Assembly: GCA_949987565.1 (NCBI GenBank)
Contig: OX465104.1
Span: 12,892,300-12,956,299 of the forward strand
Reading direction: 5' to 3'
Length of the DNA: 64,000 nucleotides
Source: Luidia sarsii
Taxonomy: Eukaryota > Echinodermata > Asteroidea > Paxillosida > Luidiidae
The notes under the pieces are model-generated. The model was not told the DNA's origin. It made no database searches and saw nothing but the letters and a program-made list of their open reading frames with translations. Numbering within the stretch: position 1 is the stretch's first letter; each line of letters begins with the position of its first letter. A program made the position numbers and the translations under genes. Positions 9,412 through 20,870 of this stretch are shown piece after piece.

Positions 9412-12400
9412 AAAGTGTTCAAAAGTACCAGAGTATTTCTCTTCTTCAGACAAACACTAAATAAAACAGATCAGTATAACGCGGTATGCCGAAAAGCAAC
9501 TCTGCTTGCGCTGGTAGAAAAACTGCCATAGGTTTGTGCACAGTGTCACTCAGGTTCGGAATTCGGCAGTTGAGTCTTCCTTTTGTACGCGGTACAATGG
9601 CGGTCCCGAGCCGGCGGCTACTTTCAGCTCCCGTATACTTGTGCACTGACGCGAGGCCGTGTCGTATTCCACGAGTTAAGACTTCAAACTATACGCAGTT
9701 CAATAGCAGTCGAGTGAGCGCGCTAACAATATGCTCCCATAGACTTGTCCAACGGCGCAAAGCCATGTCGGGCTGCAGGAGTTGAACCTTAGAACTCCAA
9801 TTAGGTTTCTTCACGGTTTTAATTCCTGCTGATCATTATGTAATATTTCTTAGATTTAAAACAATATTTGACTGTTGCAAAATCGAAAAAAAAATGTCAG
9901 CAGTTATTTTTTTTAAATATAAACAAGAAAACTGATTTCAAAAAAGATATAAATTGCATCCACACTAAGTTTCATTCTACATGAAAGTCGTCTCAGTGGC
10001 AAACAGCAAAAAAAACTCAATTTCGGAAAGTCTTTGGAAAAGAGGGTGAAAAAAAGATTTCTGACGGATATTTATAACACAAAGAAAATTTAATGAAAAA
10101 GAAAATCACCAAAAATATAGTAAGGAGACTGCCTGGAAATTATATAAGAAGGCAGAAAGTGTTCAAAAGTACCAGAGTATTTCTCTTCTTGAGACAAACA
10201 CTAAATAAAACAGATCAGTATAACGCGGTATGCCGAAAAGCAACTCCGCTTGCGCCGGTAGAAAAACTGCCATAGGTTTGTGCACAGTGTCACTCAGATT
10301 CGGAATTCGGCAGTTGAGACTTCCTTTTGTACGCGGTACAATGGCGGTCCCGAGCCGGCGGCTACTTTCAGCTCCCGTATACTTGTGCACTGACGCGAGG
10401 CCGTGTCGTATTCCACGAGTTAAGACTTCAAACTATACGCAGTTCAATAGCAGTCGAGTGAGCGCGCTAACAATATGCTCCCATAACCTTGTCCAACGGC
10501 GCAAAGCCATGTCGGGCTGCAGGAGTTGAACCTTAGAACTCCAAACAGGTTTCTTTACGGTTTTAATTCCTGCTGATCATTATGTAATATTTCTTAGATT
10601 TAAAACAATATTTGACTGTTGCAAAATCGAAAAAAAAATGTCAGCAGTTATTTTTTTTAAATATAAACAAGAAAACTGATTTCAAAAAAGATATAAATTG
10701 CATCCACACTAAGTTTCATTCTACATGAAAGTCGTCTCAGTGGCAAACAGCAAAAAAAACTCAATTTCGGAAAGTCTTTGGAAAAGAGGGTGAAAAAAAG
10801 ATTTCTGACGGATATTTATAACACAAAGAAAATTTAATGAAAAAGAAAATCACCAAAAATATAGTAAGGAGACTGCCTGGAAATTATATAAGAAGGCAGA
10901 AAGTGTTCAAAAGTACCAGAGTATTTCTCTTCTTGAGACAAACACTAAATAAAACAGATCAGTATAACGCGGTATGCCGAAAAGCAACTCCGCTTGCGCC
11001 GGTAGAAAAACTGCCATAGGTTTGTGCACAGTGTCACTCAGATTCGGAATTCGGCAGTTGAGACTTCCTTTTGTACGCGGTACAATGGCGGTCCCGAGCC
11101 GGCGGCTACTTTCAGCTCCCGTATACTTGTGCACTGACGCGAGGCCGTGTCGTATTCCACGAGTTAAGACTTCAAACTATACGCAGTTCAATAGCAGTCG
11201 AGTGAGCGCGCTAACAATATGCTCCCATAACCTTGTCCAACGGCGCAAAGCCATGTCGGGCTGCAGGAGTTGAACCTTAGAACTCCAAACAGGTTTCTTT
11301 ACGGTTTTAATTCCTGCTGATCATTATGTAATATTTCTTAGATTTAAAACAATATTTGACTGTTGCAAAATCGAAAAAAAAATGTCAGCAGTTATTTTTT
11401 TTAAATATAAACAAGAAAACTGATTTCAAAAAAGATATAAATTGCATCCACACTAAGTTTCATTCTACATGAAAGTCGTCTCAGTGGCAAACAGCAAAAA
11501 AAACTCAATTTCGGAAAGTCCTTAAAAAAGGGGGTGAAAAAACGATTTCTGGTGGATATTTATAACACAAAGAAAATTTAATAAAGAAGAAAATCACCAA
11601 AAATATAGTAAGGAGACTGCCTGGAAATTATATAAGAAGGCAGAAAGTGTTCAAAAGTACCAGAGTATTTCTCTTCTTGAGACAAACACTAAATAAAACA
11701 GATCAGTATAACGCGGTATGCCGAAAAGCAACTCTGCTTGCGCTGGTAGAAAAACTGCCATAGGTTTGTGCACAGTGTCACTCAGGTTCGGAATTCGGCA
11801 GTTGAGTCTTCCTTTTGTACGCGGTACAATGGCGGTCCCGAGCCGGCGGCTACTTTCAGCTCCCGTATACTTGTGCACTGATGCGAGGCCGTGTCGTATT
11901 CCACGAGTTAAGACTTCAAACTATACGCAGTTTAATAGCAGTCGAGTGAGCGCGCTTACAATATGCTCCCATAGACTTGTCCAACGGCGCAAAGCCATGT
12001 CGGGCTGCAGGAGTTGAACCTTAGAACTCCAAACAGGTATCTTCACGGTTTTAATTCCTGCTGATCATTATGTAATATTTCTTAGATTTAAAACAATATT
12101 TGACTGTTGCAAAATCGAAAAAAAATGTCAGCAGTTATTTTTTTTAAATATAAACAAGAAAACTGATTTCAAAAAAGATATAAATTGCATCCACACTAAG
12201 TTTCATTCTACATGAAAGTCGTCTCAGTGGCAAACAGCAAAAAAAACTCAATTTCGGAAAGTCTTTGGAAAAGAGGGTGAAAAAAAGATTTCTGACGGAT
12301 ATTTATAACACAAAGAAAATTTAATGAAAAAGAAAATCACCAAAAATATAGTAAGGAGACTGCCTGGAAATTATATAAGAAGGCAGAAAGTGTTCAAAAG

Positions 12401-13949
12401 TACCAGAGTATTTCTCTTCTTGAGACAAACACTAAATAAAACAGATCAGTATAACGCGGTATGCCGAAAAGCAACTCCGCTTGCGCCGGTAGAAAAACTG
12501 CCATAGGTTTGTGCACAGTGTCACTCAGATTCGGAATTCGGCAGTTGAGACTTCCTTTTGTACGCGGTACAATGGCGGTCCCGAGCCGGCGGCTACTTTC
12601 AGCTCCCGTATACTTGTGCACTGACGCGAGGCCGTGTCGTATTCCACGAGTTAAGACTTCAAACTATACGCAGTTCAATAGCAGTCGAGTGAGCGCGCTA
12701 ACAATATGCTCCCATAGACTTGTCCAACGGTGCAAAGCCATGTCGGGCTGCAGGAGTTGAACCTTAGAACTCCAAACAGATTTCTTCACGGTTTTAATAC
12801 CTGCTGATCATTATGTAATATTTCTTAGATTTAAAACAATATTTGACTGTTGCAAAATCGAAAAAAAAATGTCAGCAGTTATTTTTTTTAAATATAAACA
12901 AGAAAACTGATTTCAAAAAAGATATAAATTGCATCCACACTAAGTTTCATTCTACATGAAAGTCGTCTCAGTGGCAAACAGCAAAAAAAACTCAATTTCG
13001 GAAAGTCCTTGGAAAAGAGGGTGAAAAAAACGATTTCTGGTGGATATTTATAACACAAAGAAAATTTAATAAAGAAGAAAATCACCAAAAATATAGTAAG
13101 GAGACTGCCTGGAAATTATATAAGAAGGCAGAAAGTGTTCAAAAGTACCAGAGTATTTCTCTTCTTGAGACAAACACTAAATAAAACAGATCAGTATAAC
13201 GCGGTATGCCGAAAAGCAACTCTGCTTGCGCTGGTAGAAAAACTGCCATAGGTTTGTGCACAGTGTCACTCAGGTTCGGAATTCGGCAGTTGAGTCTTCC
13301 TTTTGAACGCAGTACAATGGCGGTCCCGAGCCGGCGGCTACTTTCAGCTCCCGTATACTTGTGCACTGACGCGAGGCCGTGTCGTATTCCACGAGTTAAG
13401 ACTTCAAACTATACGCAGTTCAATAGCAGTCGAGTGAGCGCGCTAACAATATGCTCCCATAGACTTGTCCAACGGCGCAAAGCCATGTCGGGCTGCAGGA
13501 GTTCAACCTTAGAACTCCAAACAGGTTTCTTCAAGGTTTTAATTCCTGCTGATCATTATGTAATATTTCTTAGATTTAAAACAATATTTGAACGGTTGCA
13601 AAATCGAAAAAAAAATGTCAGCAGTTATTTTTTTTAAATATAAACAACAAAACTGATTTCAAAAAAGACATTAATTGCATCCACACTAAGTTTCATTCTA
13701 CATGAAAGTCGTCTCAGTGGCAAACAGCAAAAAAAACTCAATTTCGGAAAGTCTTTGGAAAAGAGGGTGAAAAAAAGATTTCTGGTGGATATTTATAACA
13801 CAAAGAAAATTTAATAAAAAGAAAATCACCAAAAATATAGTAAGGAGACTGCCTGGAAATTATATAAGAAGGCAGAAAGTGTTCAAAAGTACCAGAGTAT
13901 TTCTCTTCTTGAGACAAACACTAAATAAAACAGATCAGTATAACGCGGT

Positions 13950-16927
13950 ATGCCGAAAAGCAACTCCGCTTGTGCCGGTAGAAAAACTGCCATAGGTTTG
14001 TGCACAGTGTCACTCAGGTTCGGAATTCGGAAGTTGAGACTTCCTTTTGTACGCGGTACAATGGCGGTCCCGAGCCGGCGGCTACTTTCAGCTCCCGTAT
14101 ACTTGTGCACTGACGCGAGGCCGTGTCGTATTCCACGAGTTAAGACTTCAAACTATACGCAGTTCAATAGCAGTCGAGTGAGCGCGCTAATAATATGCTC
14201 CCATAGACTTAACCAACGGCGCAAAGCGATGTCGGGCTGCAGGAGTTGAACCATAGAACTCCAAACAGGTTTCTTCACGGTTTTAAATCCTGCTGATCAT
14301 TATGTAATATTTCTTAGGCTTAAAACAATATTTGACTGTTGCGAAATCGAAACAAAAAATGTCAGCAGTTATTTTTTTTAAATATAAACAAGAAAACTGA
14401 TTTCAAAAACGATATAAATTGCATCCACACTAAGTTTCATTCTAAATGAAAGTCGTCTCAGTGGCAAACAGCAAAACAAACTCAATTTCGAAAAGTCTGT
14501 GGAAAAGAGGGTGAAAAAACGATTTCTGGTGGATATTTATAACACAAAGAAAATTTAATGAAGAAGAAAATCACCAAAAATATAGTAAGGAGACTGCCTG
14601 GAAATTATATAAGAAGGCAGAAAGTGTTCAAAAGTACCAGAGTATTTCTCTTCTTGAGACAAACACTAAATAAAACAGATCAGTATAACGCGGTATGCCG
14701 AAAAGCAACTCCGCTTGCGCCGGTAGAAAAACTGCCATAGGTTTGTGCACAGTGTCACTCAGGTTCGGAATTCGGCAGTTGAGACTTCCTTTTGTACGCG
14801 ATACAATGGCAGTCCCGAGCGGGCGGCTACTTTCAGCTCCCGTATACTTGTGCACTGACGCGAGGCCGTGTCGTATTCCACGAGTTAAGACTTCAAACTA
14901 TACGCAGTTCAATAGCAGCCGAGTGAGCGCGCTAACAATAGGCTCCCATAGACTTGTCCGACGGCGCAAAGCCATGTCGGGCTGCAGGAGTTGAACCTTG
15001 AAACTCCAAACAGGTTTCTTCACGGTTTTAAATCCTGCTGATCATCATGTAATATTTGTTAGGCTTAAAACAATATTTGACTGTTGCGAAATCGAAAAAA
15101 AAATGTCAGCAGTTATTTTTTTTAAATATAAACAAGAAAACTGATTTCAAAAAAGATATAATTTGCATCCACACTAAGTTTCATTCTACATGAAAGTCGT
15201 CTCAGTGGCCAACAGCAAAACAAACTCAATTTCAAAAAGTCTTTGGAAAAGAGGGTGAAAAAAAGATTTCTGGTGGATATTTATAACACAAAGAAAATTT
15301 AATAAAAAAGAAAATCACCAAAAATATAGTAAGGAGACTGCCTGGAAATTATATAAGAAGGCAGAAAGTGTTCAAAAGTACCAGAGTATTTCTCTTCTTG
15401 AGACAAACACTAAATAAAACAGATCAGTATAACGCGGTATGCCGAAAAGCAACTCCGCTTGTGCCGGTAGAAAAACTGCCATAGGTTTGTGCACAGTGTC
15501 ACTCAGGTTCGGAATTCGGAAGTTGAGACTTCCTTTTGTACGCGGTACAATGGCGGTCCCGAGCCGGCGGCTACTTTCAGCTCCCGTATACTTGTGCACT
15601 GACGCGAGGCCGTGTCGTATTCCACGAGTTAAGACTTCAAACTATACGCAGTTCAATAGCAGTCGAGTGAGCGCGCTAATAATATGCTCCCATAGACTTA
15701 ACCAACGGCGCAAAGCGATGTCGGGCTGCAGGAGTTGAACCTTAGAACTCCAAACAGGTTTCTTCACGGTTTTAAATCCTGCTGATCATTATGTAATATT
15801 TCTTAGGCTTAAAACAATATTTGACTGTTGCGAAATCGAAACAAAAAATGTCAGCAGTTATTTTTTTTAAATATAAACAAGAAAACTGATTTCAAAAACG
15901 ATATAAATTGCATCCACACTAAGTTTCATTCTAAATGAAAGTCGTCTCAGTGGCAAACAGCAAAACAAACTCAATTTCGAAAAGTCTGTGGAAAAGAGGG
16001 TGAAAAAACGATTTCTGGTGGATATTTATAACACAAAGAAAATTTAATGAAGAAGAAAATCACCAAAAATATAGTAAGGAGACTGCCTGGAAATTATATA
16101 AGAAGGCAGAAAGTGTTCAAAAGTACCAGAGTATTTCTCTTCTTGAGACAAACACTAAATAAAACAGATCAGTATAACGCGGTATGCCGAAAAGCAACTC
16201 CGCTTGCGCCGGTAGAAAAACTGCCATAGGTTTGTGCACAGTGTCACTCAGGTTCGGAATTCGGCAGTTGAGACTTCCTTTTGTACGCGATACAATGGCA
16301 GTCCCGAGCGGGCGGCTACTTTCAGCTCCCGTATACTTGTGCACTGACGCGAGGCCGTGTCGTATTCCACGAGTTAAGACTTCAAACTATACGCAGTTCA
16401 ATAGCAGCCGAGTGAGCGCGCTAACAATAGGCTCCCATAGACTTGTCCGACGGCGCAAAGCCATGTCGGGCTGCAGGAGTTGAACCTTGAAACTCCAAAC
16501 AGGTTTCTTCACGGTTTTAAATCCTGCTGATCATCATGTAATATTTTTTAGGCTTAAAACAATATTTGACTGTTGCGAAATCGAAAAAAAAATGTCAGCA
16601 GTTATTTTTTTTAAATATAAACAAGAAAACTGATTTCAAAAAAGATATAATTTGCATCCACACTAAGTTTCATTCTACATGAAAGTCGTCTCAGTGGCCA
16701 ACAGCAAAACAAACTCAATCTCAAAAAGTCTTTGGAAAAGAGGGTGAAAAAAAGATTTCTGGTGGATATTTATAACACAAAGAAAATTTAATAAAAAAGA
16801 AAATCACCAAAAATATAGTAAGGAGACTGCCTGGAAATTATATAAGAAGGCAGAAAGTGTTCAAAAGTACCAGAGTATTTCTCTTCTTGAGACAAACACT
16901 AAATAAAACAGATCAGTATAACGCGGT
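13950..16927. repeat. Dimer higher-order repeat, two copies
   Basis: Units 13950+14695 repeat as 15439+16184 (offset 1489). Shared rare variants are TTGTGCCGGTAG, GGAAGTTGAGAC, CTTAACCAACGG with AAAGCGATG in the first unit, and GCGATACAATGG, GAGCGGGCGG and CCGACGGCGC in the second. These units belong to the GGCTTAAAAC subfamily that surrounds the retrotransposon. Confidence 0.8.
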
Positions 16928-17091
16928 ATACCGAAAAGCAACTCAGCTTGCGCCGGTAGAAAAACTGCCATAGGTTTGTGCACAGTGTCACTCAGGTTCG
17001 GAATTCGGCAGTTGAGACTTCCTTTTGTACGCGGTACAATGGCGGTCCCGAGCCGGCGGCTACTTTCAGCTCCCGTATACTTGAGCACTGA

Positions 17092-17108
17092 CGCGAGGCC
17101 GAGTTAAG
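17092..17108. other. Short deletion in one monomer
   Basis: The monomer starting at 16928 reads GAGGCCGAGTTAAG where others read GAGGCCG, then TGTCGTATTCCACG, then AGTTAAG. Fourteen bases are missing, which explains the 731-bp unit and the break of the sense open frame here. It is a single event not seen in any other unit. Confidence 0.85.
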
Positions 17109-19582
17109 ACTTCAAACTATACGCAGTTCAATAGCAGTCGAGTGAGCGCGCTAATAATAGGCTCCCATAGACTTGTCCAACGGCGCAAAGCCATGTCGGG
17201 CTGCAGGAGTTGAACCTTAGAACTCCAAACAGGTTTCTTCACGGTTTTAAATCCTGCTGATCATCATGTAATATTTCTTAGGCTTAAAACAATATTTGAC
17301 TGTTGCGAAATCGAAAAAAAAATGTCAGCAGTTATTTTTTGTAAATATTAGCAAGAAAACTGATTTCAAAAATGATATAATTTGCATCCACACTAAGTTT
17401 CATTCTAAATGAAAGTCGTCTCAGTGGCAAACAGCAAAAAAAACTCAATTTCGAAAAGTCTGTGGAAAAGAGGGTGAAAAAAACGATTTCTGGTGGATAT
17501 TTATAACACAAAGAAAATTTAATAAAGAAGAAAATCACCAAAAATATAGTAAGGAGACTGCCTGGAAATTATATGAGAAGGCAGAAAGTGTTCAAAAGTA
17601 CCAGAGTATTTCTCTTTTTGAGACAAACACTAAATAAAACAGATCAGTATAACGCGGTATGCCGAAAAGCAACTCTGCTTGCGCTGGTAGAAAAACTGCC
17701 ATAGGTTTGTGCACAGTGTCACTCAGGTTCGGAATTCGGCAGTTGAGTCTTCCTTTTGTACGCGGTACAATGGCGGTCCCGAGCCGGCGGCTACTTTCAG
17801 CTCCCGTATACTTGTGCACTGACGCGAGGCGGTGTCGTATTCCACGAGTTAAGACTTCAAACTATACGCAGTTCAATAGCAGTCGAGTGAGCGCGCTAAC
17901 AATATGCTCCCATAGACTTGTCCAACGGCGCAAAGCCATGTCGGGCTGCAGGAGTTCAACCTTAGAACTCCAAACAGGTTTCTTCAAGGTTTTAATTCCT
18001 GCTGATCATTATGTAATATTTCTTAGATTTAAAACAATATTTGACTGTTGCAAAATCGAAAACAAAATGTCAGCAGTTATTTTTTTTAAATATAAACAAC
18101 AAAACTGATTTCAAAAAAGACATTAATTGCATCCACACTAAGTTTCATTCTACATGAAAGTCGTCTCAGTGGCAAACAGCAAAAAAAACTCAATTTCGGA
18201 AAGTCTTTGGAAAAGAGGGTGAAAAAAAGATTTCTGGTGGATATTTATAACACAAAGAAAATTTAATAAAAAGAAAATCACCAAAAATATAGTAAGGAGA
18301 CTGCCTGGAAATTATATAAGAAGGCAGAAAGTGTTCAAAAGTACCAGAGTATTTCTCTTCTTGAGACAAACACTAAATAAAACAGATCAGTATAACGCGG
18401 TATGCCGAAAAGCAACTCTGCTTGCGCTGGTAGAAAAACTGCCATAGGTTTGTGCACAGTGTCACTCAGGTTCGGAATTCGGCAGTTGAGTCTTCCTTTT
18501 GTACGCGGTACAATGGCGGTCCCGAGCCGGCGGCTACTTTCAGCTCCCGTATACTTGTGCACTGACGCGAGGCCGTGTCGTATTCCACGAGTTAAGACTT
18601 CAAACTATACGCAGTTCAATAGCAGTCGAGTGAGCGCGCTAATAATATGCTCCCATAGACTTAACCAACGGCGCAAAGCCATGTCGGGCTGCAGGAGTTG
18701 AACCTTAGAACTCCAAACAGGTTTCTTCACGGTTTTAAATCCTGCTGATCATTATGTAATATTTCTTAGGCTTAAAACAATATTTGACTGTTGCGAAATC
18801 GAAACATAAAATGTCAGCAGTTATTTTTTTTAAATATAAACAAGAAAACTGATTTCAAAAACGATATAAATTGCATCCACACTAAGTTTCATTCTAAATG
18901 AAAGTCGTCTCAGTGGCAAACAGCAAAACAAACTCAATTTCGAAAAGTCTGTGGAAAAGAGGGTGAAAAAAACGATTTCTGGTGGATATTTATAACACAA
19001 AGAAAATTTAATGAAGAAGAAAATCACCAAAATTATAGTAAGGAGACTGCCTGGAAATTATATAAGAAGGCAGAAAGTGTTCAAAAGTACCAGAGTATTT
19101 CTCTTCTTGAGACAAACACTAAATAAAACAGATCAGTATAACGCGGTATGCCGAAAAGCAACTCCGCTTGCGCCGGTAGAAAAACTGCCTTAGGTTTGTG
19201 CACAGTGTCACTCAGGTTCGGAATTCGGCAGTTGAGACTTCCTTTTGTACGCGATACAATGGCAGTCCCGAACGGGCGGCTACTTTCAGCTCCCGTATAC
19301 TTGTGCACTGACGCGAGGCCGTGTCGTATTCCACGAGTTAAGACTTCAAACTATACGCAGTTCAATAGCAGCCGAGTGAGCGCGCTAACAATAGGCTCCC
19401 ATAGACTTGTCCAACGGCGCAAAGCCATGTCGGGCTGCAGGAGTTGAACCTTGAAACTCCAAACAGGTTTCTTCACGGTTTTAAATCCTGCTGATCATCA
19501 TGTAATATTTCTTAGGCTTAAAACAATATTTGACTGTTGCGAAATCGAAAAAAAAAATGTCAGCAGTTATTTTTTTAAAATA

Positions 19583-19586
19583 TAAA
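19583..19586. repeat. Target-site duplication, left copy (TAAA)
   Basis: TAAA immediately before the 5' LTR. It equals the four bases after the 3' LTR and occurs once at this point in intact monomers. Confidence 0.85.
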
Positions 19587-19822
19587 TGTAAAAGGGTGCC
19601 CCTTTTATAATTAGAAATAATAATATCCATTTAACTTTCTCTCTCGTTTTGGATTGAGACACCCCCACCCTTTTCCCTTTGTTTTTACTTTTAAATGTAT
19701 AATGGTTTATTCCCCGAAGTGGAGCATTCAGTGTATATTGCTGATTGGACCCCCCTTCTGGAAGTGGAGTGACCCTTGGGCAGGGGTTGTGTTGGTCTGG
19801 GTGGTGTGGTCAAGCATGCCTT

Positions 19823-19876
19823 AGTGCTTTACCACCCAGCTCAACAACCGCCCCACTCTCTGTTTCCTCCTTCCAG
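19823..19876 (+). repeat. LTR-internal 54-bp direct repeat, copy 1 (5' LTR)
   Basis: Identical over 54 bases to copy 2. It ends in a pyrimidine-rich stretch then CAG and is followed directly by GTAATGAG, so its end reads CAG|GTAATG, a good 5' splice-site match. Confidence 0.95.
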
Positions 19877-20729
19877 GTAATGAGATTTTATTCATTTTTC
19901 ATCTTTATAAACTTTTCCTAGCTGTTTGGTTTTTCTGCTACTTAAGAATCTTAAGTTCATCTTTTAGTCTTATTCATTTGAAGTTGGAGAATTTAGTATT
20001 TTGGGGTTATTTTTGCTGTTTTGTTTTCATGTATTGTTTTGAGTACATGTGTACATGTAAGTGCACACTTAGTGTCACTCTGGGCCAAAATCGGCCATAT
20101 TCTGGTCTGGAGTGAGGGACTTTTCACTTTAATTTCAACACATACTCATATTAAATTGCTTGTTTGGTTTTGTGTTAGTTAACTTTATAATGTATAGATT
20201 ACTTTCCTTATGTATTTACATCAAAGACCAGTTGGGAAAGTTGGACTATTTTAGTTGGGGAAATATGGGTTTTGTCCTGGCCTGTGCTCAGCTGAGTCCA
20301 CTGGGCTACACAGCACACGGCCCAGTTCCAGGGGACATTCCTGAGTTCACTGAGGCATGGGTTAATTAGTGGTATTGCCTGAGGGACCTGACCACTAGGT
20401 AGGCTAGCTAGTGCTCAGGGTAGCCTGGTCAGTGTGTCCCAGACTGTGGGTTAATAGGCACTGTCCACTCGATTCTTGTGGTCAGAGACAAGTGCCAGGC
20501 TAGGCACTCCTTATATGGAATACTGAGGAGACTTGTGTTTTTGTTTTATGTTTCTCTTTCTTTTGTGTGTGTGCTCCCTGAGCCAGTAATTGGGTTGATT
20601 AGACTTTGCCAGTCCTTCCAGAGGTCTAGTGATAGACTGAATAGGATGTTCTACACGTGTTTCACTTTGTTTTGAAAAGGGGAAATTAATTAATGTTTGC
20701 CTTTAATTATAATTTTACCTTTTGTCTCT

Positions 20730-20736
20730 TATAAAT
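20730..20736 (+). promoter_or_regulatory. TATA-box candidate in 5' LTR
   Basis: TATAAAT, the best TATA match in the LTR. A start 25-30 bp downstream would fall in the second 54-bp repeat copy, giving a long U3 and a short R-U5. The ATTAAA at 20741 would then be just upstream of that start. Other TATA-like sites exist, so this is a candidate only. Confidence 0.35.
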
Positions 20737-20746
20737 TAGTATTAAA

Positions 20747-20800
20747 AGTGCTTTACCACCCAGCTCAACAACCGCCCCACTCTCTGTTTCCTCCTTCCAG
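20747..20800 (+). repeat. LTR-internal 54-bp direct repeat, copy 2 (5' LTR)
   Basis: Second identical copy, ending TTTCCTCCTTCCAG then CTGACA. The pyrimidine tract plus CAG is a good 3' splice-site match. It lies 38 bp before the LTR end. Confidence 0.95.
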
Positions 20801-20838
20801 CTGACAATCGATAAGTCCCAGAACCCACCCCCTTTACA

Positions 20839-20857
20839 ACGTGTCAGAAGTGGGATT
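20839..20857 (+). promoter_or_regulatory. Primer-binding site, tRNA-Leu type
   Basis: Just inside the 5' LTR, GTGTCAGAAGTGGGATT (20841-20857) is complementary to the 3' end of animal tRNA-Leu, whose acceptor/T-arm end reads ...CCCACTTCTGACA plus CCA (recalled family knowledge). A full complement would begin TGG; here the first bases are ACG, so only one base of the tRNA CCA end pairs. The site primes minus-strand DNA synthesis. Confidence 0.75.
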
Positions 20858-20870
20858 GCCAGCTACCGCC

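Larger units (their letters stand above)
8741..9485. repeat. Reference satellite monomer
   Basis: A representative 745-bp unit. 8741-9060 is the GC-richer half; 9061-9485 is AT-rich. Landmarks: inverted repeat AACTGCC/GGCAGTT (8776-8782 and 8820-8826), EcoRI GAATTC (8814-8819), 15-bp dyad TTGTACGCGGTACAA (8838-8852), PstI CTGCAG (9028-9033), hairpin GGAGTT/AACTCC (9033-9038 and 9048-9053), an A9 run then a T8 run near 9139-9170, and a TATATAAG (9397-9404) between CTGCCT and AGGCAG arms (9385-9390 and 9406-9411). Across the array, substitutions look concentrated in the AT-rich half and in A-tract length. The stretch from about 120 bp before the phase mark to the mark varies little. Confidence 0.9.
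7253..11717. repeat. Trimer higher-order repeat, two copies
   Basis: Units 7253, 7997 and 8741 repeat as 9486, 10230 and 10974 (offset 2233). Private variants shared by position are CCAATTAGG (7565 and 9798 areas) and CTTCTTCAGAC just upstream of the first unit (about 7209 and 9442). Confidence 0.8.
1..19586. repeat. Left satellite array, ~744-bp monomers
   Basis: Head-to-tail tandem array, about 26 monomers plus a partial one at the window edge. Using the conserved ATGCCGAAAAGC motif as phase mark, units start at 553, 1297, 2041, 2786, 3530, 4274, 5019, 5763, 6508, 7253, 7997, 8741, 9486, 10230, 10974, 11718, 12461, 13206, 13950, 14695, 15439, 16184, 16928 (ATACC variant), 17659, 18402 and 19148. 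Spacing is 743-745 bp except 16928-17659 (731 bp), which carries a short deletion near 17100. Each unit has a GC-richer half with a single GAATTC and an AT-rich half with A7-A9 and T7-T8 runs. All units have the same orientation. Open frames of 99 codons (+) and 75 codons (-) recur in most units but are not credible genes. The last unit is cut by the retrotransposon at 19586/19587. Confidence 0.97.
19877..20800 (+). other. Candidate intron inside the 5' LTR (924 bp)
   Basis: GT...AG bounded: CAG|GTAATGAG at the left and TTTCCTCCTTCCAG|CTGAC at the right. Left and right limits coincide exactly with the ends of the two 54-bp repeat copies. Splicing would therefore restore a single repeat copy joined to the LTR tail and the gag leader. 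If transcription starts early in the LTR (a TTATAA lies near 19604), this would be a leader intron. If it starts after the TATAAAT at 20730, it is not transcribed as such from the 5' LTR. Confidence 0.4.
19587..20838 (+). repeat. 5' long terminal repeat
   Basis: 1,252 bp, TG...CA ended, with short imperfect terminal inverted repeats (TGTAAAAGGG against TGTAAAGGGG read from the other end). Compared by eye with the 3' LTR it differs at two positions: 19716 G (26357 C) and 20611 A (27252 T). Internal structure: a 54-bp direct repeat at 19823-19876 and 20747-20800, with 870 bp between the copies. Excluding one repeat copy and that segment leaves about 328 bp, a more usual Gypsy LTR size. TATA-like sequences occur near 19604, 19904 and, best, TATAAAT at 20730-20736. 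U3, R and U5 limits cannot be fixed from sequence alone. Confidence 0.97.

Noticed and set aside
9420..9445. Similarity of ATACTCTGG (minus strand of the satellite) to the 5' end of U5 snRNA
   Set aside because: Only nine bases match; the following U5 loop, stem and Sm site are absent.
13206..13637. Longer satellite frame of 143 codons (and 149 codons at 17659)
   Set aside because: It arises from a single TGA-to-TCA change in the unit (GAGTTCAACC), which extends the same non-coding frame into AT-rich sequence.
20160..20675. 65-75-codon frames in the LTRs (also 26801-27316)
   Set aside because: Short, without recognisable domains, in noncoding LTR sequence, and duplicated only because the LTRs are.
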